Assembly (NCBI RefSeq): GCF_001954195.1
Contig: NZ_MBES01000016.1
Location: 62,001-126,000, forward strand
Reading direction: 5' to 3'
From: Mycobacterium sp. IS-1264
GTDB lineage: Bacteria; Actinomycetota; Actinomycetes; Mycobacteriales; Mycobacteriaceae
Length of the DNA stretch: 64,000 nucleotides
Part shown: positions 1-10,010 of the stretch, in pieces
Layout: each line of letters starts with the position of its first letter
Numbering within the stretch: position 1 is the stretch's first letter
Made by a program: the position numbers and the translations under genes
Notes under the pieces: generated by a model
Database searches by the model: none
Seen by the model: the letters and a program-made list of their open reading frames with translations, nothing else
Told to the model about the DNA's origin: nothing

Positions 1-3000
1 GCGCCGCCACCATCCCGATCGTGTCGAACGTGACCGGACAACTCGCGGGCGACGACTTCGCGTCGGCGGCGTACTGGAAGCGGCACGTGCGCGAAGCGGT
101 GCGCTTCGCCGACAGCGTGCGCTTCGTGCACTCGGCCGGCGGCAACCGTTTCCTCGAAGTCGGCCCCAGCAGCGGGCTGACGGCATCGATCGAAGAGTCG
201 CTACCGGATGTCGCCGTGACCACGATGTCGGCCCTGCGCAAGGACCGCCCGGAGCCGGTGTCCCTGACCAACGCCGTCGCGGCCGGGTTCGTCGCAGGGA
301 TGGCCGTGGACTGGCGCGGCGCCCTCGGCCAAGCTGGTCTGGTCGAATTGCCCACGTATGCCTTTGAGCGGCGGCGCTTTTGGCTGGCCGGCGATGGCAC
401 TGCGGTCGATGCCGCCGGGCTGGGCCTCGCGGCCGGCGAACATGCCCTACTCGGCGCGGTGGTGGAACTGCCGGCCTCGGGCGGAGTCGTGCTCACGGGC
501 CGGTTGTCGCCGGCCGCGCAGGGCTGGCTCAACGATCATGCCGTCGGCGGGGTCGTGCTGTTCCCCGGCGCGGGATTTGTCGAGTTGGCGATCCGCGCTG
601 GCGACCAGGTGGGCTGCGTAGTCGTCGACGAGCTGAATCTGGCGGCGCCGCTGGTGTTGCCGGCCGATGGATCGGTCGCCGTTCAGGTTGTGGTTGGCGG
701 ACCGGACGATTCGGGCGCACGCGAGGTGTCGGTGTTCTCGCGGACCGATACCGGGTCCGGGTGGTCGTTGCACGCCGAAGGCGTTCTGCGTGCGGGATCG
801 ATACAACCGGGCGCGGATCTGTCGGCGTGGCCGCCGGTGGGTGCGGTCGCGGTGGACGTCGGCGACGGATACGAGCGGCTGGCCGAGCGTGGCTACGGAT
901 ACGGGCCCGCGTTCCGTGGCCTGACGACGATGTGGCGCCGCGGCGACGAAATCTTCGCCGAAGTCACCCTGCCCACCGACGCCGGAGTCTCGACGGCCGG
1001 GTTCGGCGTCCACCCGGCGATGCTCGACGCAGCACTGCACGCGGTCATCCTCGCGTCCGATAGCGGCGAGCTTCCAGAGGGCTCGATGCTGGTGCCGTTC
1101 TCCTGGCAGGGGGTGTCGTTGCACGCCGCGGGCGCGGCCGCCGTGCGAGCGCGCATCGTGCCGAACGGCCAATCGGCGGTGTCGATCGAGCTCGCCGACG
1201 GGTTGGGCCTGCCGGTGCTCTCGGTGGAGTCGATGGTGGCCCGCCCGGTGACCGACCAGCAGCTGTTGGCCGCGGTGTCCAGTTCGGGGCCGGACCGGCT
1301 CTTCGAGGTCGTCTGGTCCGCTCAGCCGTCGACCGCGGTGCAGCCCGTATCGGTGTCCGCTTGGGGGACAACGGAATTGGAGCAACCGGTCGAGGCCGAG
1401 CGATCGGCGGTGCTGTTCGAATCGGCACCAGTGGCCGGTGATGTCGTGACCGAGGTCTACGCGGCGACGCGCGCGGTGCTGCCGGTGCTGCAGTCGTGGC
1501 TGGCCCGCGACGGCGCGGAAACGTTGGTGGTGTCCACCCGCGGTGCCATGGCGCTGCCGGGGGAGGATGTCACCGATTTGGCGGGCGCGGCGGTGTGGGG
1601 GCTGGTGCGGTCGGCGCAGACCGAACATCCCGGCCGGATCGTGCTCGTCGACACCGACGAGCCCCTGGACGCCGACGCAATAGCGGCGGTTCTCGCGGTC
1701 GGCGAGCCGCAGGTGTTGGTGCGCAGTCGGACGGTCTACACCGCGCGGGTGCTGGGCAGCCGCGCGGTCGGCGGTCTCTTGGTGCCACCGGATGCCGGGC
1801 CGTGGCGGCTGGGCATGAGCAGTCGGGGAACCATCGAGAATCTGCGGTTGGAGCGAATTCCCGACGCCGATGCGGCGCTGGGGCCCGGTCAGGTGCGGGT
1901 CGCGTTGTCGGCCATCGCGGCTAACTTCCGCGACGTCATGATCGCGCTGGGCCTGTATCCCGATCCGGATGCGGTCATGGGTATCGAGGCCGCCGGCGTA
2001 ATCATCGAAGCAGCCTCGGACGACGGACGTTTCACGGTCGGCGACCGCGTCATGGGCCTGTTCCCGGACGGGACGGGCACGGTCGCGATCACCGACCAGC
2101 GACTGCTCGTCAAGGTGCCGCAAGGATGGTCATACACGGCCGCCGCGACGGCTTCGGTGGTGTTCGCGACCGCGCGCTACGCGCTGGTCGACCTGGCGGA
2201 CGTCAAACCCGGTCAGCGGGTGCTGGTGCACGCCGCCGCCGGTGGGGTGGGCATGGCCGCCGTCCAGCTGGCCCGCCACTTCGGCTTGGAAGTGTTCGCG
2301 ACGGCCAGCCGCGGCAAGTGGGACACATTGCGGGCCATGGGCTTTGACGACGATCACATCGGCGATTCGCGCAGCCTCGAGTTCGAGGAAAAGTTCCGGG
2401 CCGCGACCGGCAGGACCGGTGTGGCCGGGATGGACGTGGTGCTCGACTCGCTCTCCGGCGATTTCGTGGATGCCTCGCTGCGCCTGGTCGCCCCTGGTGG
2501 GGTGTTCCTGGAGATGGGCAAGACCGATATTCGCGACCCCGAGGTCGTCGCCCGCGACCACGCCGGCGTGCGTTACCGCGCCTTCGACCTGTTCGAAGCC
2601 GGACCGGACCGCATCGCGCAGATGCTCGACGAGTTGGCGGCACTGTTCGGCGACGGCGTGCTGCGGCCGCTGCCGGTGACCAGATTTGATGTGCGACGTG
2701 CGCCTGCCGCGCTGCGGTACCTGAGCCAGGCCCGCCACGTCGGCAAGGTCGTGATGACGATGCCGGATGCGTGGACGGCCGGCACGGTCCTGATCACCGG
2801 CGCCACCGGGATGGCCGGTTCGGCGCTCGCGCGGCATGTGGTGGCCCGCCATGGGGCGCGGAATGTGGTGTTGGTCAGCCGGCGCGGTCCCGATGCACCC
2901 GGCGGTGCTGAGCTGATGTTCGAGCTGCGCGCGGCGGGCGCCCACGTGGAGCTGGTGGCCTGCGATGCCGCGGATCGCGAGGCGTTGGCGAAGGTGATCG

Positions 3001-4103
3001 CCGACATCCCGGTGCAGCACCCGCTGACCGGGGTGATTCACGCCGCCGGCGTGCTGGACGACGCGGTGGTGGCGTCACTGACTCCCGAGCGGATCGATGC
3101 CGTGCTGCGAGCCAAGGTCGACGCGGCGTGGAACCTGCACGAGTTGACGCGCGATTTGGATGTGTCTGCCTTCGTGATGTTTTCGTCGATAGCCGGGCTG
3201 GCGGGAGCATCGGGTCAGGCTAACTACGCGGCCGGCAATTCGTTCCTGGACGGGTTGGCCGCTCATCGACGGGCGCAGGGGCTGCCGGCGATTTCGCTGG
3301 GCTGGGGGCTGTGGGATCAGGCCAGCGCCATGACCGGCGGGCTGGGCGCCGCCGATCGCGCCCGATTCGGGCGGGACGGGATTGTCGCGATGTCCTCGGA
3401 CGAGGCGCTGGAATTGATGGACACGGCGCTCGTCGTCGACGAGCCATTCATGCTGCCCGCCCACATCGACCTTGCGGCGCTGCGGGTGAAGTTCGACGCC
3501 GGCACGCTGCCGCCGATGTTCGTCGATTTGATCAATGCGCCCACCCGCCGCCAGGTCGACGACTCGCTGGCTGCCGCCAAGTCGAAATCGGCTCTGCTGC
3601 AACGCCTCGAAGGCCTACCCGAGGACGAGCAACAGGCCATCCTGCTGGATCTGGTGCGCTCGAACATTGCCACAGTGCTGGGGAGCTCCAGCGCCGAGGC
3701 CATCCATCCCGACAGGGCGTTCCAGGAGCTGGGCTTCGACTCGCTGACCGCCGTCGAGATGCGCAACCGACTGAAGTCCGCCACCGGCCTGGCGCTGTCG
3801 CCGACGTTGATCTTCGACTACCCGAACTCCGCCGCGCTGGCCGGTTACATGCACCGCGAACTCGTCGGCGCATCGGAGCAACAGGCCGTCGCCGCCGCGC
3901 CGGGCGAAGCCGAAATTCAGCGTGTCGTGGGGTCGATTCCGGTCAAGCGCCTGCGCCAGGCCGGAGTCCTGGAACTGTTGCTCGCGTTGGCAAATGAAGC
4001 CGACGGCGCCCCCGCCGCCCCTGCGGTGACGACAGAGAAGGACATCGCGGACATGGACCTCGACGACCTTCTCAACGCGGCCTTGATGGACGACGACGAG
4101 TAG
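1..4103 (+). CDS. pks12: Pks12-type modular polyketide synthase, C-terminal part (5' end outside window)
   Basis: Open from the first bases (codons begin at base 3), so the start lies upstream. Domains in order: end of an acyltransferase with the [12 protein letters not shown] post-AT linker (to about base 390); dehydratase with the HxxxGxxxxP motif (His codon at 537); enoyl reductase with the glycine-rich NADPH motif near 2230-2260; ketoreductase with GATGMAG near 2800 and an LDD motif typical of B-type ketoreductases; acyl carrier domain with LGFDSL (phosphopantetheine Ser codon at 3741). A short acidic tail ends the protein. The fully reducing domain set, and the Rv2047c-like gene immediately downstream, identify Pks12, which makes the mycoketide chain of mannosyl-phosphomycoketide antigens. 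Family assignment is very secure; the pks12 name rests on synteny. Confidence 0.9.
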   Translation, partial: AATIPIVSNVTGQLAGDDFASAAYWKRHVREAVRFADSVRFVHSAGGNRFLEVGPSSGLTASIEESLPDVAVTTMSALRKDRPEPVSLTNAVAAGFVAGMAVDWRGALGQAGLVELPTYAFERRRFWLAGDGTAVDAAGLGLAAGEHALLGAVVELPASGGVVLTGRLSPAAQGWLNDHAVGGVVLFPGAGFVELAIRAGDQVGCVVVDELNLAAPLVLPADGSVAVQVVVGGPDDSGAREVSVFSRTDTGSGWSLHAEGVLRAGSIQPGADLSAWPPVGAVAVDVGDGYERLAERGYGYGPAFRGLTTMWRRGDEIFAEVTLPTDAGVSTAGFGVHPAMLDAALHAVILASDSGELPEGSMLVPFSWQGVSLHAAGAAAVRARIVPNGQSAVSIELADGLGLPVLSVESMVARPVTDQQLLAAVSSSGPDRLFEVVWSAQPSTAVQPVSVSAWGTTELEQPVEAERSAVLFESAPVAGDVVTEVYAATRAVLPVLQSWLARDGAETLVVSTRGAMALPGEDVTDLAGAAVWGLVRSAQTEHPGRIVLVDTDEPLDADAIAAVLAVGEPQVLVRSRTVYTARVLGSRAVGGLLVPPDAGPWRLGMSSRGTIENLRLERIPDADAALGPGQVRVALSAIAANFRDVMIALGLYPDPDAVMGIEAAGVIIEAASDDGRFTVGDRVMGLFPDGTGTVAITDQRLLVKVPQGWSYTAAATASVVFATARYALVDLADVKPGQRVLVHAAAGGVGMAAVQLARHFGLEVFATASRGKWDTLRAMGFDDDHIGDSRSLEFEEKFRAATGRTGVAGMDVVLDSLSGDFVDASLRLVAPGGVFLEMGKTDIRDPEVVARDHAGVRYRAFDLFEAGPDRIAQMLDELAALFGDGVLRPLPVTRFDVRRAPAALRYLSQARHVGKVVMTMPDAWTAGTVLITGATGMAGSALARHVVARHGARNVVLVSRRGPDAPGGAELMFELRAAGAHVELVACDAADREALAKVIADIPVQHPLTGVIHAAGVLDDAVVASLTPERIDAVLRAKVDAAWNLHELTRDLDVSAFVMFSSIAGLAGASGQANYAAGNSFLDGLAAHRRAQGLPAISLGWGLWDQASAMTGGLGAADRARFGRDGIVAMSSDEALELMDTALVVDEPFMLPAHIDLAALRVKFDAGTLPPMFVDLINAPTRRQVDDSLAAAKSKSALLQRLEGLPEDEQQAILLDLVRSNIATVLGSSSAEAIHPDRAFQELGFDSLTAVEMRNRLKSATGLALSPTLIFDYPNSAALAGYMHRELVGASEQQAVAAAPGEAEIQRVVGSIPVKRLRQAGVLELLLALANEADGAPAAPAVTTEKDIADMDLDDLLNAALMDDDE

Positions 4104-4105
4104 CC

Positions 4106-4126
4106 ATGAGCAAAGACATTCCGTGA
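4106..4126 (+). other. six-codon mini-ORF between pks12 and the next gene
   Basis: Two bases after the pks12 stop an ATG opens MSKDIP and stops at TGA. That TGA overlaps the GTG start of the next gene in a GTGA arrangement. The next gene has no clear Shine-Dalgarno of its own, so the mini-ORF could hand ribosomes over to it. It could equally be chance. Translation is inferred only. Confidence 0.3.
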
Positions 4127-6690
4127 GGGTCGCGATCACGGGGGCCGGTGGTGTGCTCGGCCGCGGCCTCGCCGCCCGGCTGCTCAGCCAAGGCCACGAT
4201 GTCATCGGCATCGCGCGCCATCGTCCCGAAAGTTGGTCGAGCGCGGCCGAATTCGTCGCAGCTGACATCCGGGACGCGGAAGCGGTCAAGCACGCCGTCG
4301 CCGGTGCGGACATGGTCGCGCATTGCGCCTGGGCAAGGAACGGCGAGCAGGTCAATATCGGCGGCACGCGCAACGTCCTGCAGGCGATGACCGAGACCGG
4401 CAGCGGGCGCATCGTTTTCGCGTCGTCGGCACACGTCTACGGCGGGCCAGACGCTCCGAAGGCCGAGGCCGACGCGCTATCCCCGGTCCTCGAGGACGGC
4501 CGGCACAAGGCCCGCGTCGAGCAGATGCTTGAGTCGTCGGGCCTGGAATGGGTCGCGATCCGTTCCGCGCCGATTCTTAGCCGCGGCGTCGACAACTGGG
4601 TGCGCCGGCTGCTGGCGCTGCCGGCATTTCCCGGCGGGGCAGCCGATCGTCGCATGCAAGTGGTCCATCTCGACGACGCGCTTCGGCTATTCGTCCGGGC
4701 GCTGCTGGACACCGAAACCGGCAGCGGCCCTGTCAATCTCGCAGCCCGCGGAGCGGTGAGCTTCCGTCAGGTCGCCGCGGCCGTGGGACGCCCGATCGTG
4801 CGGTTCGGCTTGGGGCCGGCGGACCTACAGCTGGTGCGCGGCGCCCCGCTGATGGATACCTCGCGGCTGCATGACGAGTGGGGCTTCGAGCCGACCTGGA
4901 ACGCCGAGGAATGCGTCGACGATTTCGCGCCGGCGGTGCGGGGCCGGATCACCATCGGCAAGCGGGTGGTGTCGCTCCCGTGGCGGCTGACCAATATCGC
5001 CGACCTGCCGGCCGTCGACGCGCCGTCCGAAGATGGGGTGAAGCCCAATTTGGCTGGCCCGGCGGGAGATAACGGCGAATTCGACACACCGATCGACCCG
5101 CGTTTCCCGACCTTCCTGGCGACCAACCTGTCGGAGGCGCTGCCCGGCCCGTTTTCGCCGTCGTCGGCCTCGGCGACCGTGCGTGGGCTGCGCGCCGGGG
5201 GAGTGACCATCGCCGAGCGGCTGCGGCCCGGCGGAATCGTCCAGCGGGAGATCGCGATGCGAACCGTCGCGGTGTTCGCGCACCGGCTGTATGGGGCGAT
5301 CACGTCGGCGCACTTCATGGCCGAAACCGTGCCGTTCGTCAAGCCCCCGACGGTCGTCAGGAACAGCGGATACTTCGGCCCCAGCATGGCCTCCCTGCCG
5401 GTCTTCGGCGAACAGCGCCCGCCCACCGAAACCAGCCGTGCCCGAAGGAGATTGCGCACCGTCCGCAACATCGGCGTGTTCGGTGTCAACCTGGTCGGCC
5501 TGAGCGCCGGTTCGCCCCGCGACACCGCCGAGTACCTAGCCGATGTCGATCGCCTGGAACGGCTGGTCGGTGACGACGTCACCCGGCACGACGATCGTCG
5601 CCTGCTCAGCCTGATCCTGCTGGCGCGCGACGATGTCGTGCACGGCTGGGTGCTGTCTTCGGTGTCGTTCATGTTGTGCGCCGCGTTCAACGTGTTGTTG
5701 CGGGGCGTGTGCGGGCGCGACACCGCCCCGCAGGCGGGGCCGGAGCTGGTCAGCGCGCGGTCGGTGGAGGCGGTGCATCGGTTGGTGGTTGCGGCGCGGC
5801 GCGACCCGAACGTGGTGGGGCTGCTTGGCGAGCCGGGTGAGCGGCTCGGCAAGCTGGCCGCCGACGCGCCGGAGTTTCACGCGGCCGTACTGTCCGAGCT
5901 GGAGCTGATCGGTCATCGCGGCCCCGCGGAGCTGGAGATGCTGTCGACCAGCTATGCCGACATCCCCGAGCTGCTGGTCCGGATGGTGGCCAGGGCCATG
6001 ACCGCCCCGCCTACGCCGCCGCCAGCTCCTCCGCGGATTCCATTGCGCGCCAAGCCCATAGCGGCGCTGGCCGCGCGCCAGATCCGCGACCGCGAAGTCC
6101 GCCGCGACAAGATGGTCCGCGCGAACTGGGTGCTGCGCGGTCTGCTGCGTGAGTACGGGCGCCGGTTGGCCGACGCCGGGATCTTCGACACCGCCGACGA
6201 CGTGTTCTACCTCCTGGTGGACGAACTCGACGCGCTGCCACCCGATGCGGCCGACGTGGTGGCGCGGCGCCGCGCCGAACACCGCAGACTGGCCGGCGTC
6301 GTCCCCCCGACGGTGTTCAGCGGCAGCTGGCAGCCGACCAGCGCCTCGCCGCCCGGCCTGAGCAGCGGGGACACCCTGCACGGGGTCGGTGTGTGTGGTG
6401 GACGGGTGCGCGGCAGGGTGCGGATCGTGCGGCCCGAGACCATCGACGATCTGCAACCCGGCGAGATTCTCGTCGCCGAGGTCACCGATGTCGGTTACAC
6501 CGCCGCCTTCTGCTACGCCGCGGCCGTGGTGACCGAACTCGGTGGCCCGATGTCGCACGCCGCCGTGGTCGCGCGCGAGTTCGGCTTCCCGTGTGTGGTC
6601 GATGCCCAGGGCGCAACCAGGGCCTTGCCGCCGGGTGCGCTCGTCGAAGTCGACGGCGGCACCGGTGAGATTCGCGTCCTCGAGCTCTGA
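4123..6690 (+). CDS. NAD-dependent epimerase fused to PEP-utilising mobile domain (Rv2047c-like)
   Basis: 855 residues, close to the length of M. tuberculosis Rv2047c, which also sits beside pks12. The N-terminal 300 residues are an extended SDR/epimerase (Rossmann motif GAGGVLG near residue 7). A middle region of about 400 residues matches nothing I recognise. The last 90 residues are a PEP-utilising swivelling domain with GGPMSHAAVVARE, whose phosphohistidine would be His812. I see no ATP-grasp nucleotide-binding domain of the kind that normally partners the His domain, so its phospho-donor is unclear. GTG start chosen because the ATG at 4106 stops after six codons. Probably cotranscribed with pks12; the role is unknown, possibly in lipid tailoring. 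Confidence 0.85.
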   Translation: MRVAITGAGGVLGRGLAARLLSQGHDVIGIARHRPESWSSAAEFVAADIRDAEAVKHAVAGADMVAHCAWARNGEQVNIGGTRNVLQAMTETGSGRIVFASSAHVYGGPDAPKAEADALSPVLEDGRHKARVEQMLESSGLEWVAIRSAPILSRGVDNWVRRLLALPAFPGGAADRRMQVVHLDDALRLFVRALLDTETGSGPVNLAARGAVSFRQVAAAVGRPIVRFGLGPADLQLVRGAPLMDTSRLHDEWGFEPTWNAEECVDDFAPAVRGRITIGKRVVSLPWRLTNIADLPAVDAPSEDGVKPNLAGPAGDNGEFDTPIDPRFPTFLATNLSEALPGPFSPSSASATVRGLRAGGVTIAERLRPGGIVQREIAMRTVAVFAHRLYGAITSAHFMAETVPFVKPPTVVRNSGYFGPSMASLPVFGEQRPPTETSRARRRLRTVRNIGVFGVNLVGLSAGSPRDTAEYLADVDRLERLVGDDVTRHDDRRLLSLILLARDDVVHGWVLSSVSFMLCAAFNVLLRGVCGRDTAPQAGPELVSARSVEAVHRLVVAARRDPNVVGLLGEPGERLGKLAADAPEFHAAVLSELELIGHRGPAELEMLSTSYADIPELLVRMVARAMTAPPTPPPAPPRIPLRAKPIAALAARQIRDREVRRDKMVRANWVLRGLLREYGRRLADAGIFDTADDVFYLLVDELDALPPDAADVVARRRAEHRRLAGVVPPTVFSGSWQPTSASPPGLSSGDTLHGVGVCGGRVRGRVRIVRPETIDDLQPGEILVAEVTDVGYTAAFCYAAAVVTELGGPMSHAAVVAREFGFPCVVDAQGATRALPPGALVEVDGGTGEIRVLEL

Positions 6691-6710
6691 GCGGGCCAGA
6701 CCGAAAAGCG

Positions 6711-7736
6711 TTAGCGGAAGCGGACGTTCAACGTCGCCATGCCGAAGATCTTCTGGCCACCGGACTTCGCGGCGACAATCACGACGCCGGTGCGGGTGGC
6801 CGGGTCCAGCGACTTGATCCGGCCGCTGAACTCGATGTCAGCTCCCTCGGCCGCCGACACAACCGCAGGCTGGGACAGCCGCACCGCGTAGCGGGTTACC
6901 GCACCGGGGTCGCCCGACCATGCGGACGCGAATCCGGAACCCAGACCCATGGTGAGCATTCCGTGGGCGATAACGTCGGGCAGCCCTGCGAGCTTGGCGA
7001 TGGACTCGTCCCAGTGGATCGGATTGGCGTCGCCGGCCACGCCGGCATAGTTCACCAGGTCGCCGCGGGACAGCCGGGTGTGACGCGTCGGCAGCTCGTC
7101 GCCGACGTGCACGTCCTCGAAGGGCGGCGTCCCCGGCGTCCGGGTGGTGCCTCCCTGGGCAATCCGGACCTCGCCCTCGGGCCGCACCGTCTTCTGGTAA
7201 TCGTCTTCACCGATCCCGAAGATGTCGACGTCGTGCATCATCATCTTCTGCACCGCCGTTTTGATCGCCGGATCGACGTCCTCGTTGGTGAGACCGACAA
7301 CGGTGGTGTGCAGGGTGTGAACCCGCTCGCCGTCCGAGTCGGTGAAGGTGTTGGTGACGGTGATGAAATCCCTGCCGGCCGTCCTGCGCACCGACGACAG
7401 CTCGACGTCGACGTGCAGTTCGTCGCCGGCCACGATCGGACGGTGCTGTTCGAAGACTTCTTCGGTCTGCAGGTAGGTGTCGTAACCGACGACCACCGAC
7501 TCGAACATCCGGCGATTGCAGGTCATGCCGGGGACCGACGTGAACGTCAGCGGCGCCACCACGTCCGAATAGCCCAAGTCAGCCGCCGCCGTGACATCCC
7601 AGTGCGCGGGGTGATAGTCCTGCACGGCACGGGCGTATTCGCGGAGCTTCTCGCGGCCGACCACGTACGTGCCGTCCATCTGGTAGTAATGGCCGACCCG
7701 CGCCTCGATCGGTGACGTTTCTGCTGCCGCGGTCAT
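6711..7736 (-). CDS. double-hotdog MaoC-type dehydratase, fused HadA/HadB-like
   Basis: About 341 residues in two hotdog halves. The N-terminal half resembles HadA (GREKLREYARAVQDYHPAHW). The C-terminal half carries the hydratase-2 signature YAGVAGDANPIHWDE, with catalytic Asp and His, followed by AHGMLTMG. This is the layout of fused (3R)-hydroxyacyl-ACP/CoA dehydratases of mycobacteria, which dehydrate 3-hydroxyacyl thioesters in fatty acid elongation or breakdown. The chosen ATG lies 12 bases beyond an AGAAGAAG stretch; a TTG at 7748 directly abuts that stretch and is the alternative. It is the last minus-strand gene after the membrane operon but is separated from it by 158 bases holding a strong inverted repeat, so it may be expressed separately. 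Substrate unknown. Confidence 0.8.
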   Translation of the reverse strand: MTAAAETSPIEARVGHYYQMDGTYVVGREKLREYARAVQDYHPAHWDVTAAADLGYSDVVAPLTFTSVPGMTCNRRMFESVVVGYDTYLQTEEVFEQHRPIVAGDELHVDVELSSVRRTAGRDFITVTNTFTDSDGERVHTLHTTVVGLTNEDVDPAIKTAVQKMMMHDVDIFGIGEDDYQKTVRPEGEVRIAQGGTTRTPGTPPFEDVHVGDELPTRHTRLSRGDLVNYAGVAGDANPIHWDESIAKLAGLPDVIAHGMLTMGLGSGFASAWSGDPGAVTRYAVRLSQPAVVSAAEGADIEFSGRIKSLDPATRTGVVIVAAKSGGQKIFGMATLNVRFR

Positions 7737-7822
7737 AAATTTGCTCAACTTCTTCTATCGACGTGTCCTGAGCACACTATCGTGCGGCCACCGTAGCAGC
7801 GATCAGGCTGTCAGCGGCAGCA

Positions 7823-7883
7823 CCGAGCGTGGGGCCTAGGGACGAACCACCAGGCGATTCCCATGCATCGGGCCCACGCTCGG
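7823..7883. repeat. inverted repeat with 11-14 base arms between operon genes
   Basis: CCGAGCGTGGG at 7823-7833 is perfectly complementary to CCCACGCTCGG at 7873-7883. Allowing one mismatch extends the arms to 14 bases around a 33-base loop. It lies just past the stop of the single-pass membrane protein and before the dehydratase start, on the side where minus-strand transcripts run. No T-run follows, so it is not a classical intrinsic terminator. A processing or attenuation hairpin, or an operator for the dehydratase, would fit. Confidence 0.5.
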
Positions 7884-7894
7884 GCGCCCTGGGA

Positions 7895-8335
7895 TCACGG
7901 ATGCGCGGCCGCGTGCTGTTGGGCCGCCTGGCGAGCGAGCCTTTCGTTGTGGATCCTGACGAGTTCGCGGAACCCAAGCCGGTGGTATTTCGGTATCGGC
8001 TGGATGCCCCACACGTCCTGCGCGGTGGCCTTACCCTCGGCACCCTCCGGCGGCCCCAACGGCGGGTACGGGTACTTGCATTCCAGGGTGTCGTTGGAAT
8101 ACCGAATCTTCAGCAGCTCGCTACAGATTTCGGTCAGGCTCAGCGTGGGGTAGCCGTAATACACCGCCATGAACGGCAACGTGAACGCGCCCTCGATCAC
8201 CAGCGCGATGAGGCACACCAAGACGGCCCGTTTGATCCATTTATGCATGCGGGCGTAGTACGGGGTTGTCCCCGGCTCGAGATCGGGAGTGGGGTCTTTT
8301 TCCTCGGTTGGTGACGGCACGGAAGAACTTGTCAT
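7895..8335 (-). CDS. single-pass membrane protein of unknown family
   Basis: 146 residues. A Pro/Glu-rich N-terminus (about 25 residues) and a basic patch (HKWIKR) precede one hydrophobic helix at about 36-60. A soluble C-terminal domain with two Cys (near 70 and 85) and a proline-rich [10 protein letters not shown] stretch follows. By the positive-inside rule the C-terminal part should be outside, where the two Cys could pair. I do not recognise the family. An AGGAGC ribosome site precedes the ATG, and it follows the second polytopic protein by 20 bases in the same operon, so it is a likely accessory subunit of that membrane complex. Confidence 0.75.
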   Translation of the reverse strand: MTSSSVPSPTEEKDPTPDLEPGTTPYYARMHKWIKRAVLVCLIALVIEGAFTLPFMAVYYGYPTLSLTEICSELLKIRYSNDTLECKYPYPPLGPPEGAEGKATAQDVWGIQPIPKYHRLGFRELVRIHNERLARQAAQQHAAAHP

Positions 8336-8355
8336 CGCAATGCTCCTAAACTTGG

Positions 8356-9060
8356 TCAGTCCGAAAAGATTTCGCGGTTAACGGTGTGCAGATACGGGAT
8401 GGCGAGGAACGGGGTGATGTAGAAGATGTCGTACAGCCACCAACCGATCACCGGAAACACGACACCGGCGTAGCGCACGTCGGCGAACATCGTCATGTTG
8501 AACACATAGGCTGACCAGATCACCACGCCCATCCAGCAGGTGATGATCATCCACTGGTGGCCCCACCGCTTCATCTGCAAGAACCCGATCGCTGCGGCGA
8601 CTCGCATGGAGAACACCGTCAGGATCAGTCCTGCCACATAGGCTTTTTCGCCAGGGCCCGCGGCGCCCCCGACCCAGAGCTCGTTGTAATGCCAGAAGTA
8701 GCCGGCGTCGAACATGTTGCCCCAGCCGACCATCAGCACCCGGTTGATCAACGTGTGGTTGGCGACGAGGTCCAGGGCCCAGCCCAGGCTGTTGAGCATG
8801 CCGTCGATCAGCACCAGATAGCCGATCAGGGTCACGATCATGGGCCGAACCGAGAGGCCGGCGCGCAGGGCCTGGCGCTGCAGCCAAACCCCACGCATGA
8901 AGATGGGAAATCCGATCAGACCCGGAGCCCACATGCCCATCAAGGCGGCGCCGGCGATCATCCACTTGTCGGCGCGGCGCTGCGCGCGGCGGGATTCGTC
9001 GTGGTGATCCTCGAGGCTAACCGAACTTCCCGAAAGCCGGTTGAGCAGAGGAAGATTCAC
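8356..9060 (-). CDS. polytopic membrane protein, paralogue B of the NorQ/NorD-linked pair
   Basis: About 234 residues with five or six hydrophobic segments after a charged 35-residue N-terminus. It is roughly 80 percent identical by eye to the protein at 11698-12402, nearly 90 percent in the second half, including [26 protein letters not shown] and the C-terminal LHTVNRE. The conserved His, Asp, Asn and Glu residues in or near membrane segments could bind a metal or substrate; this is speculation. The start is GTG at 9060 because it overlaps the TGA of the upstream 42-residue gene (GTGA); TTG 9072 and GTG 9069 are alternatives. No named family recognised. Confidence 0.75.
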   Translation of the reverse strand: MNLPLLNRLSGSSVSLEDHHDESRRAQRRADKWMIAGAALMGMWAPGLIGFPIFMRGVWLQRQALRAGLSVRPMIVTLIGYLVLIDGMLNSLGWALDLVANHTLINRVLMVGWGNMFDAGYFWHYNELWVGGAAGPGEKAYVAGLILTVFSMRVAAAIGFLQMKRWGHQWMIITCWMGVVIWSAYVFNMTMFADVRYAGVVFPVIGWWLYDIFYITPFLAIPYLHTVNREIFSD

Positions 9061-9185
9061 AGGTCCCACCAACCGCGTGCAAATGACATATAGAGCTGGA
9101 TTCCGAACATCACCGCCAAGTAGCCGTAGATGAAAATTTGGAAGACGATCAGCGCCCTCTTGCGTTTCCGCTCTTTCAGGTCCAT
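9057..9185 (-). CDS. 42-residue single-helix membrane peptide
   Basis: The reverse-strand frame encodes 42 residues beginning MDLKERKRKRALIVF and ending FARGWWDL. A very basic N-terminus precedes one hydrophobic helix of about 20 residues, so the N-terminus is probably cytoplasmic. A strong AGGAAGGAG site lies upstream of the ATG, and the stop codon overlaps the GTG start of the next polytopic protein, a typical coupled pair. Size, context and ribosome site argue for a true small subunit, like the mini-subunits of respiratory and other membrane complexes. No family recognised. Confidence 0.7.
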   Translation of the reverse strand: MDLKERKRKRALIVFQIFIYGYLAVMFGIQLYMSFARGWWDL

Positions 9186-9200
9186 GCCAACGGCTCCTTC

Positions 9201-10010
9201 CTAGCTCAGCGTGTTGGACGTTTCAGCGTCGGCGAGGCTGGCCGCCGCGACTTCCCGTAGACCGTCGGTGACGGCGCCGTCGGTGCTCAGCGGCGCGAGT
9301 ATGCACGTGTCGGCCGCTTCCAATTCGGTTGCGCCGGCCGCGATCAGCTGCGCCGCAGTGACCAACACCCTGGTCGACGGAGGCTCGAAGTGAAAGGCTT
9401 CGTCGGCGGTGCGGATCGCAACTGCGCATCCGACCAGTCGCCGCGCCGTCGCGATGGGAACCCCGGATTCGGCGACGATCACCTCGGCCTCGCGGTCGGG
9501 CGGCAAATACTTCATCGCGATCGTGACGAACCGCTGGCGGAACGACGGTTTGAGCTCCTTGAGCGAGCTGCGGTATGCGGGGTTGTACGAGCACACCAGC
9601 ATGAAGCCGTCGGGCGCCTGCACCACCTCGCCGGCGCGGTCAAGGAACAGCGAGCGCCGATGATCGGTGAGCGAATGCAGGATCGCCAGCGAGTCGTGGC
9701 GAGCCTCCACGACCTCGTCGAGGTAACAGATCGCGCCGCCCTTGACCGCCCGGGTCAGCGGGCCGTCGGTCCACACCACGTCGCCGCCGGTCACCATGAA
9801 GCGGCCGACGAGATCGGAGCTGGTGAGATCGTCGTGGCAGCTGATGGTGACGACGGGTCGCCCCAACACCAGGCCCATGTGCTCGACGAACCGTGTCTTG
9901 CCGCACCCGGTCGGGCCGGTGAGCATCAGGGGCAGGTGCCGCTGGAAGGCCTGCTCGAACAGCACGACCTCGTTGCCGTTAGGGAAATAGGTATCGGTGG
10001 CGGCGTTCAT
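9201..10010 (-). CDS. MoxR-family AAA+ ATPase (NorQ/CbbQ type)
   Basis: 269 residues with Walker A GPTGCGKT (32-39), Walker B ICYLDE (94-99) and the sensor-bearing CSYNPAY. Length and motifs fit the CbbQ/NirQ/NorQ branch of MoxR ATPases. These work with a VWA partner to remodel or activate a target enzyme, such as Rubisco or nitric oxide reductase. Its ATG overlaps the stop of the upstream VWA gene by four bases (ATGA), so the two are translationally coupled. No NorB, NorC or Rubisco gene is nearby; the membrane proteins of the same operon are the obvious clients. That last point is inference. Confidence 0.88.
   Translation of the reverse strand: MNAATDTYFPNGNEVVLFEQAFQRHLPLMLTGPTGCGKTRFVEHMGLVLGRPVVTISCHDDLTSSDLVGRFMVTGGDVVWTDGPLTRAVKGGAICYLDEVVEARHDSLAILHSLTDHRRSLFLDRAGEVVQAPDGFMLVCSYNPAYRSSLKELKPSFRQRFVTIAMKYLPPDREAEVIVAESGVPIATARRLVGCAVAIRTADEAFHFEPPSTRVLVTAAQLIAAGATELEAADTCILAPLSTDGAVTDGLREVAAASLADAETSNTLS

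Noticed and set aside
447..2123. Long open frame on the minus strand opposite pks12
   Set aside because: Its product is an Arg/His/Pro-rich composition typical of antisense frames in GC-rich DNA, with no ribosome site or domain; the plus strand encodes clear PKS domains.
8356..9060. AveC-like spirocyclase family for the polytopic paralogues
   Set aside because: Size and multi-helix layout are suggestive, but the sequence blocks I recall for AveC-like mycobacterial proteins are not present.
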